NCBI GenBank assembly: GCA_031316315.1
Contig: JADBEO010000015.1
Coordinates: 26,726-90,725 of the forward strand
Length of the DNA stretch: 64,000 nucleotides
Source: Chelatococcus sambhunathii
Lineage (GTDB): Bacteria > Pseudomonadota > Alphaproteobacteria > Rhizobiales > Methylopilaceae
Direction: 5' to 3'
A program made the translations under genes and the position numbers. Of the stretch, positions 28,128 to 37,586 are shown one piece after another (the first letter of the stretch is position 1; each line of letters opens with the position of its first letter). The notes beneath the pieces are model-generated. The model was not told the origin of the DNA. It did not search any database and saw nothing but the letters and a program-made list of their open reading frames with translations.

Positions 28128-29315
28128 ATGCGATCCGGCGACCGGCTCTCCGTTCGCGGGCGGTCGCTCCTCATCAGGCAAGCCAGCCCCTTGACGCTTC
28201 CCTCGCTCGCCTCCTTCCGCCGCATCGTCGTCAAGATCGGCTCGGCCCTGCTCGTCGATCAGGCGCGGGGCGAGCTGAAGCGCGCCTGGCTCGAAAGCCT
28301 CGCCGCCGATCTCGCGCGCCACGCGGCGCGCGGCGCGGAAGTCGTCGTGGTTTCCTCCGGATCGATCGCGCTCGGCCGCACCATTTTGAAGCTTCCACGC
28401 GGCGCGCTCCGGCTCGAGGACAGCCAGGCGGCCGCCGCCGTCGGCCAGATCGCGCTCGCTCGCGCCTGGAGCGAGGCGCTCGGCGCGCACGGCATCTCCG
28501 CCGGGCAGGTCCTGCTGACGCTCGGCGACACCGAGGAGCGCCGCCGCTTCCTCAACGCCCGGGCGACCCTCGCGCGTCTGCTCGCGCTCAAATGCGTTCC
28601 GGTCGTCAACGAGAACGACACGGTCGCGACGCAGGAGATCCGCTACGGCGACAACGACCGCCTCGCCGCCCGCGTCGCCTCGATGGCGGACGCGGACTGT
28701 CTCGTCCTGCTCTCCGACATCGACGGGCTCTACTCCGCCCCGCCGGCGCAGGACCCGACCGCCGAACTCATCCCGCTGGTCGAGCGCGTGACGCCGGCGA
28801 TCGAGGCGATCGCGGGCGGGGCGGCGTCCGAGTACTCGCGCGGCGGCATGCGCACCAAGATCGAGGCGGCGCGCATCGCGACGGGCGCGGGCGTCGCTAT
28901 GCTGATCGCCTCCGGCCATGTCATGAGCCCGCTCTCGGTCGTCGAGGCGGGCGGGCGCTGCACCTGGTTCTTAGCCCAGGAGAGTTCGGGGCAGGCCCGG
29001 AAGAAGTGGATCGCCGGCGTGCTCGCCCCGAAGGGCGAGATCCATGTCGACGCCGGCGCCGCCTCCGCGCTCAACCACGGCCGCTCGCTGCTGCCGGCCG
29101 GGATCGTGCGCATCGCGGGCCACTTCTCGCGCGGCGACGCGGTGATCGTGCGCGCGCCCGATGGGGTGGAGGTCGCGCGAGGCCTCGCCTCCTATGACAG
29201 CGCGGACGCCAACCGCCTCAAGGGCAAGCCCTCGGCGGAGATCGAAAGCGTGCTCGGCTTCAAGGGCCGCCCCGCGATCATCCACCGGGACGACCTGGTG
29301 CTGACGGGGGCGTGA
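28128..29315 (+). CDS. proB: Glutamate 5-kinase
   Basis: This 395-residue enzyme catalyses the first step of proline synthesis, phosphorylating glutamate. An amino-acid kinase domain ([63 protein letters not shown]) is followed by a C-terminal PUA domain ([20 protein letters not shown]). ATG 28128 has GAGG about 8 bases upstream. An in-frame TTG 66 bases downstream would give the more usual N-terminus, so about 22 extra residues are possible. proA follows after one small inserted gene. Confidence 0.95.
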   Translation: MRSGDRLSVRGRSLLIRQASPLTLPSLASFRRIVVKIGSALLVDQARGELKRAWLESLAADLARHAARGAEVVVVSSGSIALGRTILKLPRGALRLEDSQAAAAVGQIALARAWSEALGAHGISAGQVLLTLGDTEERRRFLNARATLARLLALKCVPVVNENDTVATQEIRYGDNDRLAARVASMADADCLVLLSDIDGLYSAPPAQDPTAELIPLVERVTPAIEAIAGGAASEYSRGGMRTKIEAARIATGAGVAMLIASGHVMSPLSVVEAGGRCTWFLAQESSGQARKKWIAGVLAPKGEIHVDAGAASALNHGRSLLPAGIVRIAGHFSRGDAVIVRAPDGVEVARGLASYDSADANRLKGKPSAEIESVLGFKGRPAIIHRDDLVLTGA

Positions 29316-29372
29316 GATGACGCCTGATGCGGTGATCGAGCTCCGCAGACTTCGGCAGAGTAGCGAGCGGCC

Positions 29373-29705
29373 ATGAGGGCTCAATTGCTCGATGAAACTG
29401 TGATCGTCGCGGCCCAGGAGTTGTCGAGAGATCCTCTCTTGGGGACTGTTATCGGACTATCGAGCCGCGCTATGGCCGTGCGCCTCGATGCGCGTTCGAG
29501 TTTGTCCAAAGCTGAAGAAGCCAGAGTTCTGGTGGCGTTCGTTCGGCATGCAAAAAGCAGTCTTTCGGAAATCCTGTCAGGGCAGCAGGTGCTCTGTGCG
29601 CTCATTGTTGTGCCGACCGCGAAATTCGATCCCGAGAAGCCGTGCGGTGTGTCGTGGTGGCGCGGAGGACGCGCAGCGATTGGCGATGTCAAATTGGCTC
29701 CCTGA
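29373..29705 (+). CDS. Small hypothetical protein inserted between proB and proA
   Basis: This 110-residue protein starts MRAQLLDETVIVAAQELSRD and contains SLSKAEEARVLVAFVRHAKS and CGVSWWRGGRAAIGDVK. I do not recognise it. The coding sequence is less GC-rich than its neighbours and uses A/T-ending codons more often, suggesting recent acquisition. No signal peptide or membrane segment. It splits the usual proB-proA pair. Confidence 0.5.
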   Translation: MRAQLLDETVIVAAQELSRDPLLGTVIGLSSRAMAVRLDARSSLSKAEEARVLVAFVRHAKSSLSEILSGQQVLCALIVVPTAKFDPEKPCGVSWWRGGRAAIGDVKLAP

Positions 29706-29817
29706 GTCGCTATCGCGCGGGCCTAACCCAACGTCTGGCACTGAGCGCTTGGCGCGCCCACTTGATGACGCAAAGCCTGAAACGCGCTAGGACGCGCGGA
29801 GCTCCACGAGGCATGCC

Positions 29818-31104
29818 ATGACCCTCGCCGCCGAACGCCAGATCGAGGACGTCGCCGCCGTCATGCGCGACGTCGGCCGCCGCGCGCGCGCCGCCGCGCG
29901 CAGGCTGGCGCTCGCGCCGCGCGAGGCCAAGGACACGGCGCTGGTGGAGGCGGCCAAACGCCTGCGCGAGACAGAAGGCGCGATCCTCGCCGCCAACGCC
30001 GCGGACGTCGCCGCCGCCAAGGCCGCCGGCGTCGCGAGCTCCTTCATCGACCGGCTGACGCTGACCCATGCCCGACTCGCCTCCGTTGCCGAGGGGCTTG
30101 AGACCGTCGCGGACCTCGCCGATCCGGTCGGTGAGACGATCTCGTCCTGGACCCGTCCCAACGGCCTGCGCATCGAGCGCGTCCGCACCCCGCTCGGCGT
30201 CGTTGGCGTGATCTATGAAAGCCGACCGAACGTCACCGCCGACGCCGGCGCGCTCTGTCTCAAGGCCGGCAACGCCGCCATCCTGCGCGGCGGCACGGAC
30301 AGCTTCCGGTCCTCCGCCGCGATCCAGGCGGCGCTCGTCCACGGCCTCGCCGAAGCCGGCCTGCCCGAGGACGCGATCCAGCTCGTACCGACCCGCGATC
30401 GGGCGGCGGTGGGGGCGATGCTCTCGGGCCTCGACGGAAACATCGACGTCATCGTGCCGCGCGGCGGCAAGGGGCTGGTCGCGCGCGTGCAGGAGGAGGC
30501 GCGGGTCCCGGTCTTCGCGCACCTCGAGGGCAACTGCCACGTCTATGTGGCGGCCGGCGCCGATCTCGAAATGGCGAAGGCCATCGTGCTGAACGCCAAG
30601 CTTCGGCGCACGGGCGTCTGCGGAGCCGCCGAGACCCTGCTGGTCGACCGCGCCGTCGCCGCGAGCCATCTCGCGCCGCTTGTCGCCGCGCTGATCGAGG
30701 CGGGCTGCGAGGTGCGCGGCGACGCCGAGACCCGCCTCGTCGACGCGCGTGTTCTGCCCGCCACCGAGGAGGACTGGCGCACCGAATATCTCGACGCGAT
30801 CATCGCGGTGCGGGTGGTCGACGGGATCGACGCGGCCATCGACCACATCGAGACCTACGGCTCGCACCACACCGACGCGATCGTCACGGACGACGAGCGC
30901 CTCGCCCGGAAGTTCCTGGCGGAGGTCGACAGCGCGATCGTCACGCACAACGCCTCGACCCAGTTCGCCGACGGCGGCGAGTTCGGCTTCGGCGCGGAGA
31001 TCGGCATCGCGACCGGCCGCATGCACGCCCGCGGACCGGTCGGCGTGGAGCAGTTGACGTCGTTCAACTACCGCGTCCACGGCACGGGGCAGACCCGGCC
31101 TTGA
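29818..31104 (+). CDS. proA: Glutamate-5-semialdehyde dehydrogenase (gamma-glutamyl phosphate reductase)
   Basis: This 428-residue aldehyde-dehydrogenase-fold enzyme reduces gamma-glutamyl phosphate to the semialdehyde with NADPH, the second proline step. Motifs seen are [20 protein letters not shown], the cofactor region [11 protein letters not shown], and the catalytic cysteine in [15 protein letters not shown]. The ending [17 protein letters not shown] is family-typical. ATG 29818 has GAGG at a good distance. It continues the housekeeping run toward nadD. Confidence 0.96.
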   Translation: MTLAAERQIEDVAAVMRDVGRRARAAARRLALAPREAKDTALVEAAKRLRETEGAILAANAADVAAAKAAGVASSFIDRLTLTHARLASVAEGLETVADLADPVGETISSWTRPNGLRIERVRTPLGVVGVIYESRPNVTADAGALCLKAGNAAILRGGTDSFRSSAAIQAALVHGLAEAGLPEDAIQLVPTRDRAAVGAMLSGLDGNIDVIVPRGGKGLVARVQEEARVPVFAHLEGNCHVYVAAGADLEMAKAIVLNAKLRRTGVCGAAETLLVDRAVAASHLAPLVAALIEAGCEVRGDAETRLVDARVLPATEEDWRTEYLDAIIAVRVVDGIDAAIDHIETYGSHHTDAIVTDDERLARKFLAEVDSAIVTHNASTQFADGGEFGFGAEIGIATGRMHARGPVGVEQLTSFNYRVHGTGQTRP

Positions 31105-31119
31105 ACGGATGGGCCGCGT

Positions 31120-31151
31120 GATCCCGGACGCGCCCAGCACGGTCCGGGATC
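31120..31151. repeat. Perfect 10-bp inverted repeat between proA and nadD
   Basis: GATCCCGGAC at 31120-31129 pairs perfectly with GTCCGGGATC at 31142-31151 across a 12-base loop. No T-run follows, so it is more likely a dispersed hairpin repeat or mRNA stabiliser than a classical terminator. Confidence 0.55.
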
Positions 31152-31228
31152 GACGTCAGGACATGGCGCAAATCTCCGCTTGTCCGGAAAACGATCCCGG
31201 TTCGGCGCGGCTCCGCCGCTTGGCCGGG

Positions 31229-31837
31229 ATGACGAGCGGTCGCGTCCTCACGCCAAAACTGCCGCCCGCCGCGCCCGGCATGGCGATCGGGCTCTATGGC
31301 GGCTCGTTCAATCCGCCGCACGAGGCGCATCGCAAGGTGGCGCTGACGGCGCTCAAGCGGCTCGGGCTCGACCGGCTCTGGGTGCTCGTCACCCCCGGAA
31401 ACCCGCTCAAGGCGCATGGTGGCCTCGCCCCGCTTGAGGAGCGCATCACGGCGGTCCGGGCGCTGATCGACCATCCGAGGGTCGCGGTCACGGGCGTCGA
31501 GCAGGCGATCGGAACCAGCCGCACCTGCGAGGTCCTGGGCTATCTCAGATCCCGCCGTCCCGAGGTCGCCTTCGTCTGGGTGATGGGCGCCGACAACCTG
31601 ATCGATCTCCATCGCTGGGGACGCTGGCGGCGCATCGTGGAGCTCGCCCCGGTCGCGGTGATCGACCGGCCCGGCTCTACCTTCGCGCCGCTTTCGGCCC
31701 GCGCGGCGAAGGTCTACGGCCGCTTCAGGGTCGACGAGAGCGATGCGCCCGCGCTCGCCCGTACGCCCGCGCCCGCCTGGTGCTTCCTGCACGGCCTGCG
31801 TTCGAATCTGTCATCGACGGCGCTGCGCGGCGTTTGA
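31229..31837 (+). CDS. nadD: Nicotinate-nucleotide adenylyltransferase
   Basis: This 202-residue enzyme makes deamido-NAD from nicotinate mononucleotide and ATP. It has the nucleotidyltransferase motif GLYGGSFNPPHEAH, the RTCEVLGYL region, VWVMGADNL, and the second ATP motif as LSSTALR near the C-terminus. I chose ATG 31229 because the upstream 120 bases hold a hairpin repeat and no family-like sequence; the N-terminal LPPAAPGMAIGLYGG is the usual alphaproteobacterial form. It lies between proA and rsfS. Confidence 0.94.
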   Translation: MTSGRVLTPKLPPAAPGMAIGLYGGSFNPPHEAHRKVALTALKRLGLDRLWVLVTPGNPLKAHGGLAPLEERITAVRALIDHPRVAVTGVEQAIGTSRTCEVLGYLRSRRPEVAFVWVMGADNLIDLHRWGRWRRIVELAPVAVIDRPGSTFAPLSARAAKVYGRFRVDESDAPALARTPAPAWCFLHGLRSNLSSTALRGV

Positions 31838-31982
31838 GCGGGTCGCGGGACAAGTTCGCAACAGCGCAGCCTTTTCCGGTCCGTTACCGCCGCTGTAGTT
31901 GAAATGTCGCGTAAGTCGGCCTTAATCTATTATTGCCGGAACGGGATTCCGGCTTGAGGACGGCAGACGGAAGGCGAAACCC

Positions 31983-32396
31983 CTGTCCACCACAGCGCTG
32001 AAGGAGCAGCCGCGCGCGGCCGCTCACATCGGCGCCGGAGCCGCGAATGCGGCGAACCCGGCGCTGCTTCACCTCATCCTCGACGTGCTCGACGACAACA
32101 AGGCCGAAGACACCGTGGTCATTGACCTGCGCGGCAAATCCGCGTTGGCCGACGACATGGTGATCGCCTCCGGCCGCGCGACCCGCCATGTCGGCGCGAT
32201 CGCGGACAAGCTCGTCGAAGAGCTCAAGAACGCCGGCCACGGCAAGGCGAAGGTCGAGGGACTGCCTCACTGCGATTGGGTGCTGATTGATTGCGGCGAC
32301 GTGATCGTTCACCTGTTCCGCCCGGAAGTGCGGGCCTTCTACAATCTCGAGAAGATGTGGTCGGCCGGCCGTCCGTCGGAGATCGCATACTCCTGA
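31983..32396 (+). CDS. rsfS: Ribosome silencing factor RsfS
   Basis: This 137-residue RsfS (DUF143) binds L14 and blocks subunit joining under starvation. Recognisable segments are KAEDTVVIDLRGKSALADDM, ASGRATRHVGAIADKL, HCDWVLIDCGDVIVHLF and the end FYNLEKMW. The first conserved helix (NPALLHLILDVLDD) lies upstream of the first standard start (GTG 32085), and no in-frame ATG, GTG or TTG precedes it before the stop at 31923. A strong GGAAGG sits 8 bases before CTG 31983, so I take CTG as the start. If GTG 32085 is used, the protein is 103 residues and lacks that helix. Confidence 0.88.
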   Translation: MSTTALKEQPRAAAHIGAGAANAANPALLHLILDVLDDNKAEDTVVIDLRGKSALADDMVIASGRATRHVGAIADKLVEELKNAGHGKAKVEGLPHCDWVLIDCGDVIVHLFRPEVRAFYNLEKMWSAGRPSEIAYS

Positions 32397-32436
32397 CCTC
32401 GTCCGGCGTCGCGATCTGCAGCGGCAGAGCCTGACG

Positions 32437-32919
32437 ATGCGTCTGGTCATCGCGGCGGTCGGCCGCCTCAAGGCCGGCCCCGAGCGCGAGCTTGCGCGCC
32501 GCTATTTCGACCGGATCGGCCAGACCGGCCGCGGCGTCGGGCTCGACGCGCCGGAGGTGATCGAGCTCGACGAGAGCCGGGCGCGCGCGGCCGAGCAGCG
32601 AAAGCGCGATGAGGCCGCGGCGCTCAAAGCCGCGCTCGATCCGAAGCTCGCCGTCTTCGCGCTCGACGAGAACGGCAAACACCTCTCCAGCGAGGCCTTC
32701 GCGGCCGATATTGGCCGACGCCGCGACGACGGCGCCGCCGGGCTCGCCTTCGTCATCGGCGGGGCTGACGGGCTGGCCGAGGAGTTCCTTGCGACGGCCG
32801 ACCGAAAGATCGCCTTTGGCGCGATGACCTGGCCGCACCAGATCGTCCGCGTTCTGCTGGCGGAGCAGCTGTATCGCGCCGCGACGATCCTGGCCGGGCA
32901 CCCCTACCACCGCAGCTGA
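32437..32919 (+). CDS. rlmH: 23S rRNA (pseudouridine-1915-N3)-methyltransferase RlmH
   Basis: This 160-residue SPOUT methyltransferase modifies pseudouridine 1915 in helix 69 of 23S rRNA. The family pattern is clear: an N-terminal MRLVIAAVGRLKAGPE, the SAM-binding knot FVIGGADGL, and the C-terminal MTWPHQIVRVLLAEQLYRA, then HPYHR. It follows rsfS by 40 bp, as in most alphaproteobacteria. Confidence 0.97.
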   Translation: MRLVIAAVGRLKAGPERELARRYFDRIGQTGRGVGLDAPEVIELDESRARAAEQRKRDEAAALKAALDPKLAVFALDENGKHLSSEAFAADIGRRRDDGAAGLAFVIGGADGLAEEFLATADRKIAFGAMTWPHQIVRVLLAEQLYRAATILAGHPYHRS

Positions 32920-33037
32920 CGGCGCTTTCCGACGGAGACCGGCCTGCTGTCCTTTCGTCCAATTGGAGCGACGTGCGACTGGAGCATGTAGGTCGCGCGC
33001 AACTCAGCGCCACGAAGTACAAATGGGAGGAGTTATA

Positions 33038-33505
33038 ATGAAAAGCGTCGGTCTTTATCTCGTCGCGCCGGCCTTGCTGGCGACGGTCGCCGCCGCATCG
33101 GCCGCCGAAGTCACAGAATCGATCGAGATCAAGGCGGCGCCCGCCAAGGTCTGGGCGGCCTCGGCCGACGACTTCTGCGGCATCGGCAAGTTCCACCCCG
33201 CTGTGGAGAAATGCGAACTGTCAAAGGGAGGAAAGACCCGCACGCTGTCGCTCAAGGGCGGCGGCACGATCGTCGAGGACCAGACGGCGAACAGCGACGG
33301 CTCGAGCTACTCCTACGTGATCGTCGAAAGCCCGCTGCCTGTCGCCGACTACAAGTCGACCTTCACCGTGAAGGGCTCCGGCGACAGCTCGACCGTGACT
33401 TGGACGGGTTCCTTCCAGCCCAAGGGCGCCGATGAGGCTGCGGCCAAGAAGGTGATCCAGGGCATCTATTCGGGCGGTCTCGCCGCCCTGAAGGCGAAGT
33501 TCTAG
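33038..33505 (+). CDS. Secreted SRPBCC-family protein
   Basis: This 155-residue protein has a signal peptide (MKSVGLYLVAPALLATVAAA, then SAA-EV) and an SRPBCC/polyketide-cyclase-like fold: SIEIKAAPAKVWAASADDFC at the start and a long C-terminal helix (AAAKKVIQGIYSGGLAALKA). Proteins of this fold bind hydrophobic ligands; the ligand is unknown. ATG 33038 is preceded by an ideal GGGAGGAG. It is an insertion in the rlmH-envC interval and may be separately transcribed. Confidence 0.75.
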   Translation: MKSVGLYLVAPALLATVAAASAAEVTESIEIKAAPAKVWAASADDFCGIGKFHPAVEKCELSKGGKTRTLSLKGGGTIVEDQTANSDGSSYSYVIVESPLPVADYKSTFTVKGSGDSSTVTWTGSFQPKGADEAAAKKVIQGIYSGGLAALKAKF

Positions 33506-33525
33506 GGTCGGGTTGGCGGAGGGAG

Positions 33526-33554
33526 GCGGGCTTCGACGGGACGTCGAGGCCCGC
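33526..33554 (+). terminator. Strong hairpin after the SRPBCC gene
   Basis: GCGGGCTTCGAC at 33526-33537 pairs with GTCGAGGCCCGC at 33543-33554, 12 bp with one G-T type mismatch, 21 bases after the SRPBCC stop codon. There is no T-tract, so it may be a 3' protecting hairpin or a weak terminator. Confidence 0.45.
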
Positions 33555-33617
33555 CGGCCGGCCAACCGGCGACGCGTGGTTGACGGAAGCTTAACGAGCG
33601 TCGACTGAAATCCGCCG

Positions 33618-34931
33618 ATGGCCCGAGCCGCACTCCGCGCGATCCTGCTCGCCGCCGCGCTTCTCGCGGCCGGCGCCGCGCGCGCCGAGGACCAGGCCGC
33701 GCCGCCCGACGCCGCCGCCGAGCAACGCAGGGCGCTGGAGAGCGCGCGGGCGAACCTCGAGGAGACCCAGAAGCGGCGCGAACAGCTCGCCGCCGAGCTC
33801 GAGGCGCTGAAGGGCGAGCGGGCGAAACTGCAATCCGGCCTTGCGAGCGCCGTCGCGTCGATCCGCGAGAAGGAGCCGGCGATCGACGGTCGCAGCCGCC
33901 GCATCGGCGAACTCGCCGAGTCGGAGCGCCAGCTCAAGGCCTCCCTGCTGTCCCGCCGCGAGGTGCTGGCGGAGGTGATCGCCGCCCTTCAGCGCATGGG
34001 CCGCCAGCCGCCGCCCGCGCTGCTGGTGCGTCCGAACGACGCTCTCGAGGCGCTGAGATCCGCGATCCTGCTCGGCGCGGTCGTGCCGGACATGCGGGCG
34101 GAGGCCGAGGCGCTCGGCTCGGACCTGCGCGAGATGGCCCGGCTGAAGGAGATGCTCACGGGCGAGCGCGACGCGCTGACCCGGGAGGTCGGCGACCTCG
34201 CGGCCGAGCGCGAACGTCTCGCGGCGCTGATGGACGAACGCCAGCGGCAGGCGAACGAGAGAGCGGCCGATCTCAAGGCCGAGTCTGAGCGCTCGATGGA
34301 GGTGGCGAAGAGCGTCGGCGATCTGGAGGCCCTGATCGGAAAAATGGAGGCGGATCAGGCTCGCGCCGCCGCCGAGGCGGCGAAGGCGGCGGCCAAGGCC
34401 GAAGCGGACCGGCTCGCCGCCGAGAAATCGGTCGAGCAGCCGAAGCCCGCAAGTCTGGGCGACGCGGCGCGTCTCAGCCCGGCGATGCCGTTCGAGAAGG
34501 CGCGCGGGCTGCTGCCGCTGCCGGTCTCGGGCAAGACCATGCTCGCCTTCGGCCAGACCGACCCCACCGGATCGCCCGCCAGGGGCGTGTCGATCGCGAC
34601 CTCTTCGGGCGCTCCGGTGACGGCTCCGAGCGACGGCTGGGTGGTCTATGCGGGACCGTTCAGAACTTACGGCCGACTCTTGATCCTCAACGCCGGCGGC
34701 GGCTATCATGTTCTTCTTGCGGGAATGGAGCGCATCACGGTCGGCCTCAACCAGTTCGTGCTCGCGGGCGAGCCGGTGGGGACCATGCGCGGCGCCGCAA
34801 GCGGGCCAGGACAGCCGGCGGCGGCGTCATCAGAAAGACCCGTTTTGTATGTCGAGTTCCGCAAGGATCGCGGCTCGATCGACCCTTCGCCCTGGTGGGC
34901 CGGGTCGCCTGGCGAAAAGGTAGGCGGATAA
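33618..34931 (+). CDS. envC: EnvC-type murein hydrolase activator (degenerate LytM)
   Basis: This 437-residue periplasmic protein has a signal peptide (AALLAAGAARA), a long coiled coil from about 40 to 280 rich in E/K/R/A heptads, and a C-terminal LytM/M23 domain (RGVSIATSSGAPVTAPSDGW; GPFRTYGRLLILNAGGGYHV). The zinc-binding H-x(3)-D and H-x-H of active M23 peptidases are not intact, as in EnvC, which activates amidases rather than cutting peptidoglycan itself. The stop overlaps the ctpA start (TAATG), so the two are translationally coupled, a conserved pair in this order. Confidence 0.88.
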   Translation: MARAALRAILLAAALLAAGAARAEDQAAPPDAAAEQRRALESARANLEETQKRREQLAAELEALKGERAKLQSGLASAVASIREKEPAIDGRSRRIGELAESERQLKASLLSRREVLAEVIAALQRMGRQPPPALLVRPNDALEALRSAILLGAVVPDMRAEAEALGSDLREMARLKEMLTGERDALTREVGDLAAERERLAALMDERQRQANERAADLKAESERSMEVAKSVGDLEALIGKMEADQARAAAEAAKAAAKAEADRLAAEKSVEQPKPASLGDAARLSPAMPFEKARGLLPLPVSGKTMLAFGQTDPTGSPARGVSIATSSGAPVTAPSDGWVVYAGPFRTYGRLLILNAGGGYHVLLAGMERITVGLNQFVLAGEPVGTMRGAASGPGQPAAASSERPVLYVEFRKDRGSIDPSPWWAGSPGEKVGG

Positions 34932-36259
34932 TGCGCAAGGTCTCCCTGGTTCTCTTCGGCGCGGTGCTCGGCGCCACGGCGGCCGGCGTCGCGACGAAGC
35001 CGCAGGCCTTTTTCGGCACGGTGGCCGAGGCGGCCGGCGCGAGCGACACCTACAAGCAGTTGAACCTGTTCGGGGACGTCTTCGAACGCGTGCGCGCCGA
35101 CTATGTCGAGAAGCCCGAGGACGGCAAGCTGATCGAGGGCGCCATCAGCGGCATGCTCGCGGGCCTCGATCCGCATTCGAGCTACATGGACGCCAAGCAG
35201 TTCAAGGACATGCGCCAGAGCACCGACGGCGAGTTCGGCGGCCTCGGCATCCGCGTCCAGATGTTCGAGAAGCTGATCCGCGTCGAGGGCGCGATCGACG
35301 ACACGCCGGCCGCACGCGCCGGCATCCGCGCCAAGGACGTCATTACCCAGCTCGACGGCCAGCAGGTCGAGGGCCTCACCCTCGAGCAGGCGGTCGACAA
35401 GATGCGCGGCCCGGTCGGCACGCCCATCACTCTCACCATCCAGCGCGAGGGCGTCGAGAAGCCGGTCGAGGTCAAGCTCGTCCGCGACAAGATCAAGCTC
35501 GATTCGGTGAAGTGGGAGATCGTCAACGACGACATCGGCTACATCCGCATCAGCCAGTTCAACGCCATCACCTTCGAGCAGATGAACAAGGGCCTCGACC
35601 AGATCGAGGACAAGGTGCCGGGCGACAAGCTGAAGGGCTTTATCATCGACCTGCGCAACAATCCGGGCGGCATGCTGGACCAGGCGATCGCCGTGTCCGA
35701 CGCCTTCCTGGAGCGCGGCGAGATTGTCACCACCCGTGGGCGCAACCCCGACGAGTCGCAGCGCTACAACGCGCGGCCGGGCGACCTCGCCAAGGGCAAG
35801 CCCGTGATCGTGCTCACCAACGGCGGCTCCGCCTCGGCCTCGGAGATCGTGGCCGGCGCCCTGCAGGACCACAAGCGCGCCACCGTCCTCGGCACGCGCT
35901 CCTTCGGCAAGGGCTCGGTGCAGACCATCATTCCGCTCGGCGGCAACGGCGCGATCCGCCTGACCACCGCGCGCTACTACACGCCCTCCGGCAAGTCGAT
36001 CCAGGCGAAGGGCATCGTGCCCGACATCGAGGTGAAGCAGGAACTGCCCGAGGAGATGAAGGACAAGGACTTCGACACCAAGGGCGAGGCGGGCCTCAAG
36101 GGCCACCTCAAGAACGGCGACGACGAGGCGTCGGGCTCCTCCGCCTACGTCCCGGCCGAGCGCAAGGACGACAAGCAACTGAACTACGCGCTCGACCTGC
36201 TGCATGGCATCCAGTCCAACGCGGCGTTCCCGCCCTCGGGCAAGACCAGCGCGAACTGA
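34931..36259 (+). CDS. ctpA: Carboxy-terminal processing protease (S41)
   Basis: This 442-residue periplasmic S41 protease has a non-cleaved or cleaved N-terminal hydrophobic segment (VSLVLFGAVLGATAAGVATK), a PDZ domain (FGGLGIRVQMFEKLIRVEGA) and the catalytic serine in GGSASASEIVAGAL with the lysine in FGKGSVQTI. ATG 34931 overlaps the envC stop by one base. It probably trims envelope proteins. A strong terminator follows about 30 bp after its stop. Confidence 0.95.
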   Translation: MRKVSLVLFGAVLGATAAGVATKPQAFFGTVAEAAGASDTYKQLNLFGDVFERVRADYVEKPEDGKLIEGAISGMLAGLDPHSSYMDAKQFKDMRQSTDGEFGGLGIRVQMFEKLIRVEGAIDDTPAARAGIRAKDVITQLDGQQVEGLTLEQAVDKMRGPVGTPITLTIQREGVEKPVEVKLVRDKIKLDSVKWEIVNDDIGYIRISQFNAITFEQMNKGLDQIEDKVPGDKLKGFIIDLRNNPGGMLDQAIAVSDAFLERGEIVTTRGRNPDESQRYNARPGDLAKGKPVIVLTNGGSASASEIVAGALQDHKRATVLGTRSFGKGSVQTIIPLGGNGAIRLTTARYYTPSGKSIQAKGIVPDIEVKQELPEEMKDKDFDTKGEAGLKGHLKNGDDEASGSSAYVPAERKDDKQLNYALDLLHGIQSNAAFPPSGKTSAN

Positions 36260-36288
36260 CGTCGCGCGAGGCCGTCGCAAAGTCAGAA

Positions 36289-36316
36289 CCCTCCCCGGCC
36301 CTCGGGGAGGGTTTTT
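36289..36316 (+). terminator. Rho-independent terminator after ctpA
   Basis: CCCTCCCC at 36289-36296 pairs perfectly with GGGGAGGG at 36304-36311 around a 7-base loop, followed directly by TTTTT and then CTTT. This is a textbook intrinsic terminator ending the envC-ctpA transcript, 30 bases past the ctpA stop. Confidence 0.88.
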
Positions 36317-36391
36317 CTTTGGGCTTCGCCGATGAGCGCGGCGCTCCCCGCGCGAATCCGTTAAGGTCCGGGCCGGACTTCGGCGGATTCC

Positions 36392-37576
36392 ATGGCTGAC
36401 CAGGATCTCGAAAAGCCTCTGCGGACGCGCGAGCCGGCGCGCAAGGTCTCCGGCCGCCTGCTTCCGAACGACGGGGTCGGGGTCGTGGCGGGCGTCGTCA
36501 TCGTCCTGCTGCTGATCGTCGCCGGCTGGGCCGTGCTGGTGAGGGACCCGCTCGGCGGCGAGCCGACGGCGACGGCGACCATCGAGCGGCGCGCGCCGGC
36601 GCGGCCGGGCGGCGGCCATGGGGAGGAAAAGGCGGCCGAGGCCAAGGCCGAGACGTCGCGGGACGGCGTTCCGATCGTCAATCCCGGGGAACCCGTGCCC
36701 AAGGCCGGGCCCGTAATTATCCGCGTGCCGGGCGCGAACGACGGCGGTTCCGGCAAGGCCGCAGGCGCGCCGTCAGGCGCGCCTGGCGCCGTGCAGACCG
36801 CGATGCTCGAGGACAGCAAGTTCGGCCCGCTGCCGAGGATCGCCGCCGACGGCAAGCGCCCGATGGACGCGTACGCCCGGCCGCAGGCGGCGCCCCGCCA
36901 GCCGAGGGTCGCGCTCGTCGTCGCAGGCCTCGGCGTCGGCAAGGAGGCGACCGCCGAGGCGGTCAAGAGCCTGCCCGGCGAGGTGACGCTGGCCTTTTCG
37001 CCCTACGGCTCCGACGTCGCCGAGCAGATCGCCGGCGCCCGCCGCGATGGCCATGAGACGCTGATCCAGGCGCCGATGGAGCCTTTCGCCTATCCCTCGA
37101 ACGATCCCGGCCCGCAGACGCTGCTGACGACCCTGCCCGCCTCCGCCAACCTCGAACGGCTGAGGTGGACCCTCGGCCGCGCGTCCGGCTATGTCGGCGT
37201 CGCGCCGCTCGCGGGCGCGCGCTTCCTGCAGTCCGACGACGCGCTCGCGCCGATCTTCACGGAGCTCGCCCGCCGCGGGCTGATGTTCGTCGCGCAGGGG
37301 CAGCAGGAGAGTCGCTTCGCGACGCTCGCCGAGCAGTCCGGCCTTCCCGCGCTGCGCACTTCCGCGCCGATCGACGCTACGCCAGACGCCGCCGCGATCG
37401 ACGGGGCGCTCGCCGATCTGGAGCGGGACGCCAAGGCCTCGGGCGCGGCGATCGGCCTTGCGAGCGCGACGCCGCTGACGCTGAAGCGGATTGAGGCGTG
37501 GCGCGCAGGCCTCGCCAAGCGCGGCGTGGCGCTGGTGCCTCTCACGGCCGCGCTGAAGCCGCAGGGGCCGTCTTGA
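36392..37576 (+). CDS. Divergent polysaccharide deacetylase (DUF610)
   Basis: This 394-residue protein has a short cytoplasmic tail, one membrane helix near 28-50 (GVVAGVVIVLLLIVAGWAVL), a low-complexity Pro/Ala/Gly linker, and a C-terminal polysaccharide-deacetylase-like domain from about 170 (RVALVVAGLGVGKEATAEAV; LAFSPYGSD; LIQAPMEPFAYPSNDPGP). This is the YibQ/DUF610 group, usually found next to ctpA and rppH as here. Substrate and activity are not established for the family. Confidence 0.87.
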   Translation: MADQDLEKPLRTREPARKVSGRLLPNDGVGVVAGVVIVLLLIVAGWAVLVRDPLGGEPTATATIERRAPARPGGGHGEEKAAEAKAETSRDGVPIVNPGEPVPKAGPVIIRVPGANDGGSGKAAGAPSGAPGAVQTAMLEDSKFGPLPRIAADGKRPMDAYARPQAAPRQPRVALVVAGLGVGKEATAEAVKSLPGEVTLAFSPYGSDVAEQIAGARRDGHETLIQAPMEPFAYPSNDPGPQTLLTTLPASANLERLRWTLGRASGYVGVAPLAGARFLQSDDALAPIFTELARRGLMFVAQGQQESRFATLAEQSGLPALRTSAPIDATPDAAAIDGALADLERDAKASGAAIGLASATPLTLKRIEAWRAGLAKRGVALVPLTAALKPQGPS

Positions 37577-37586
37577 GCGCGCCCTC

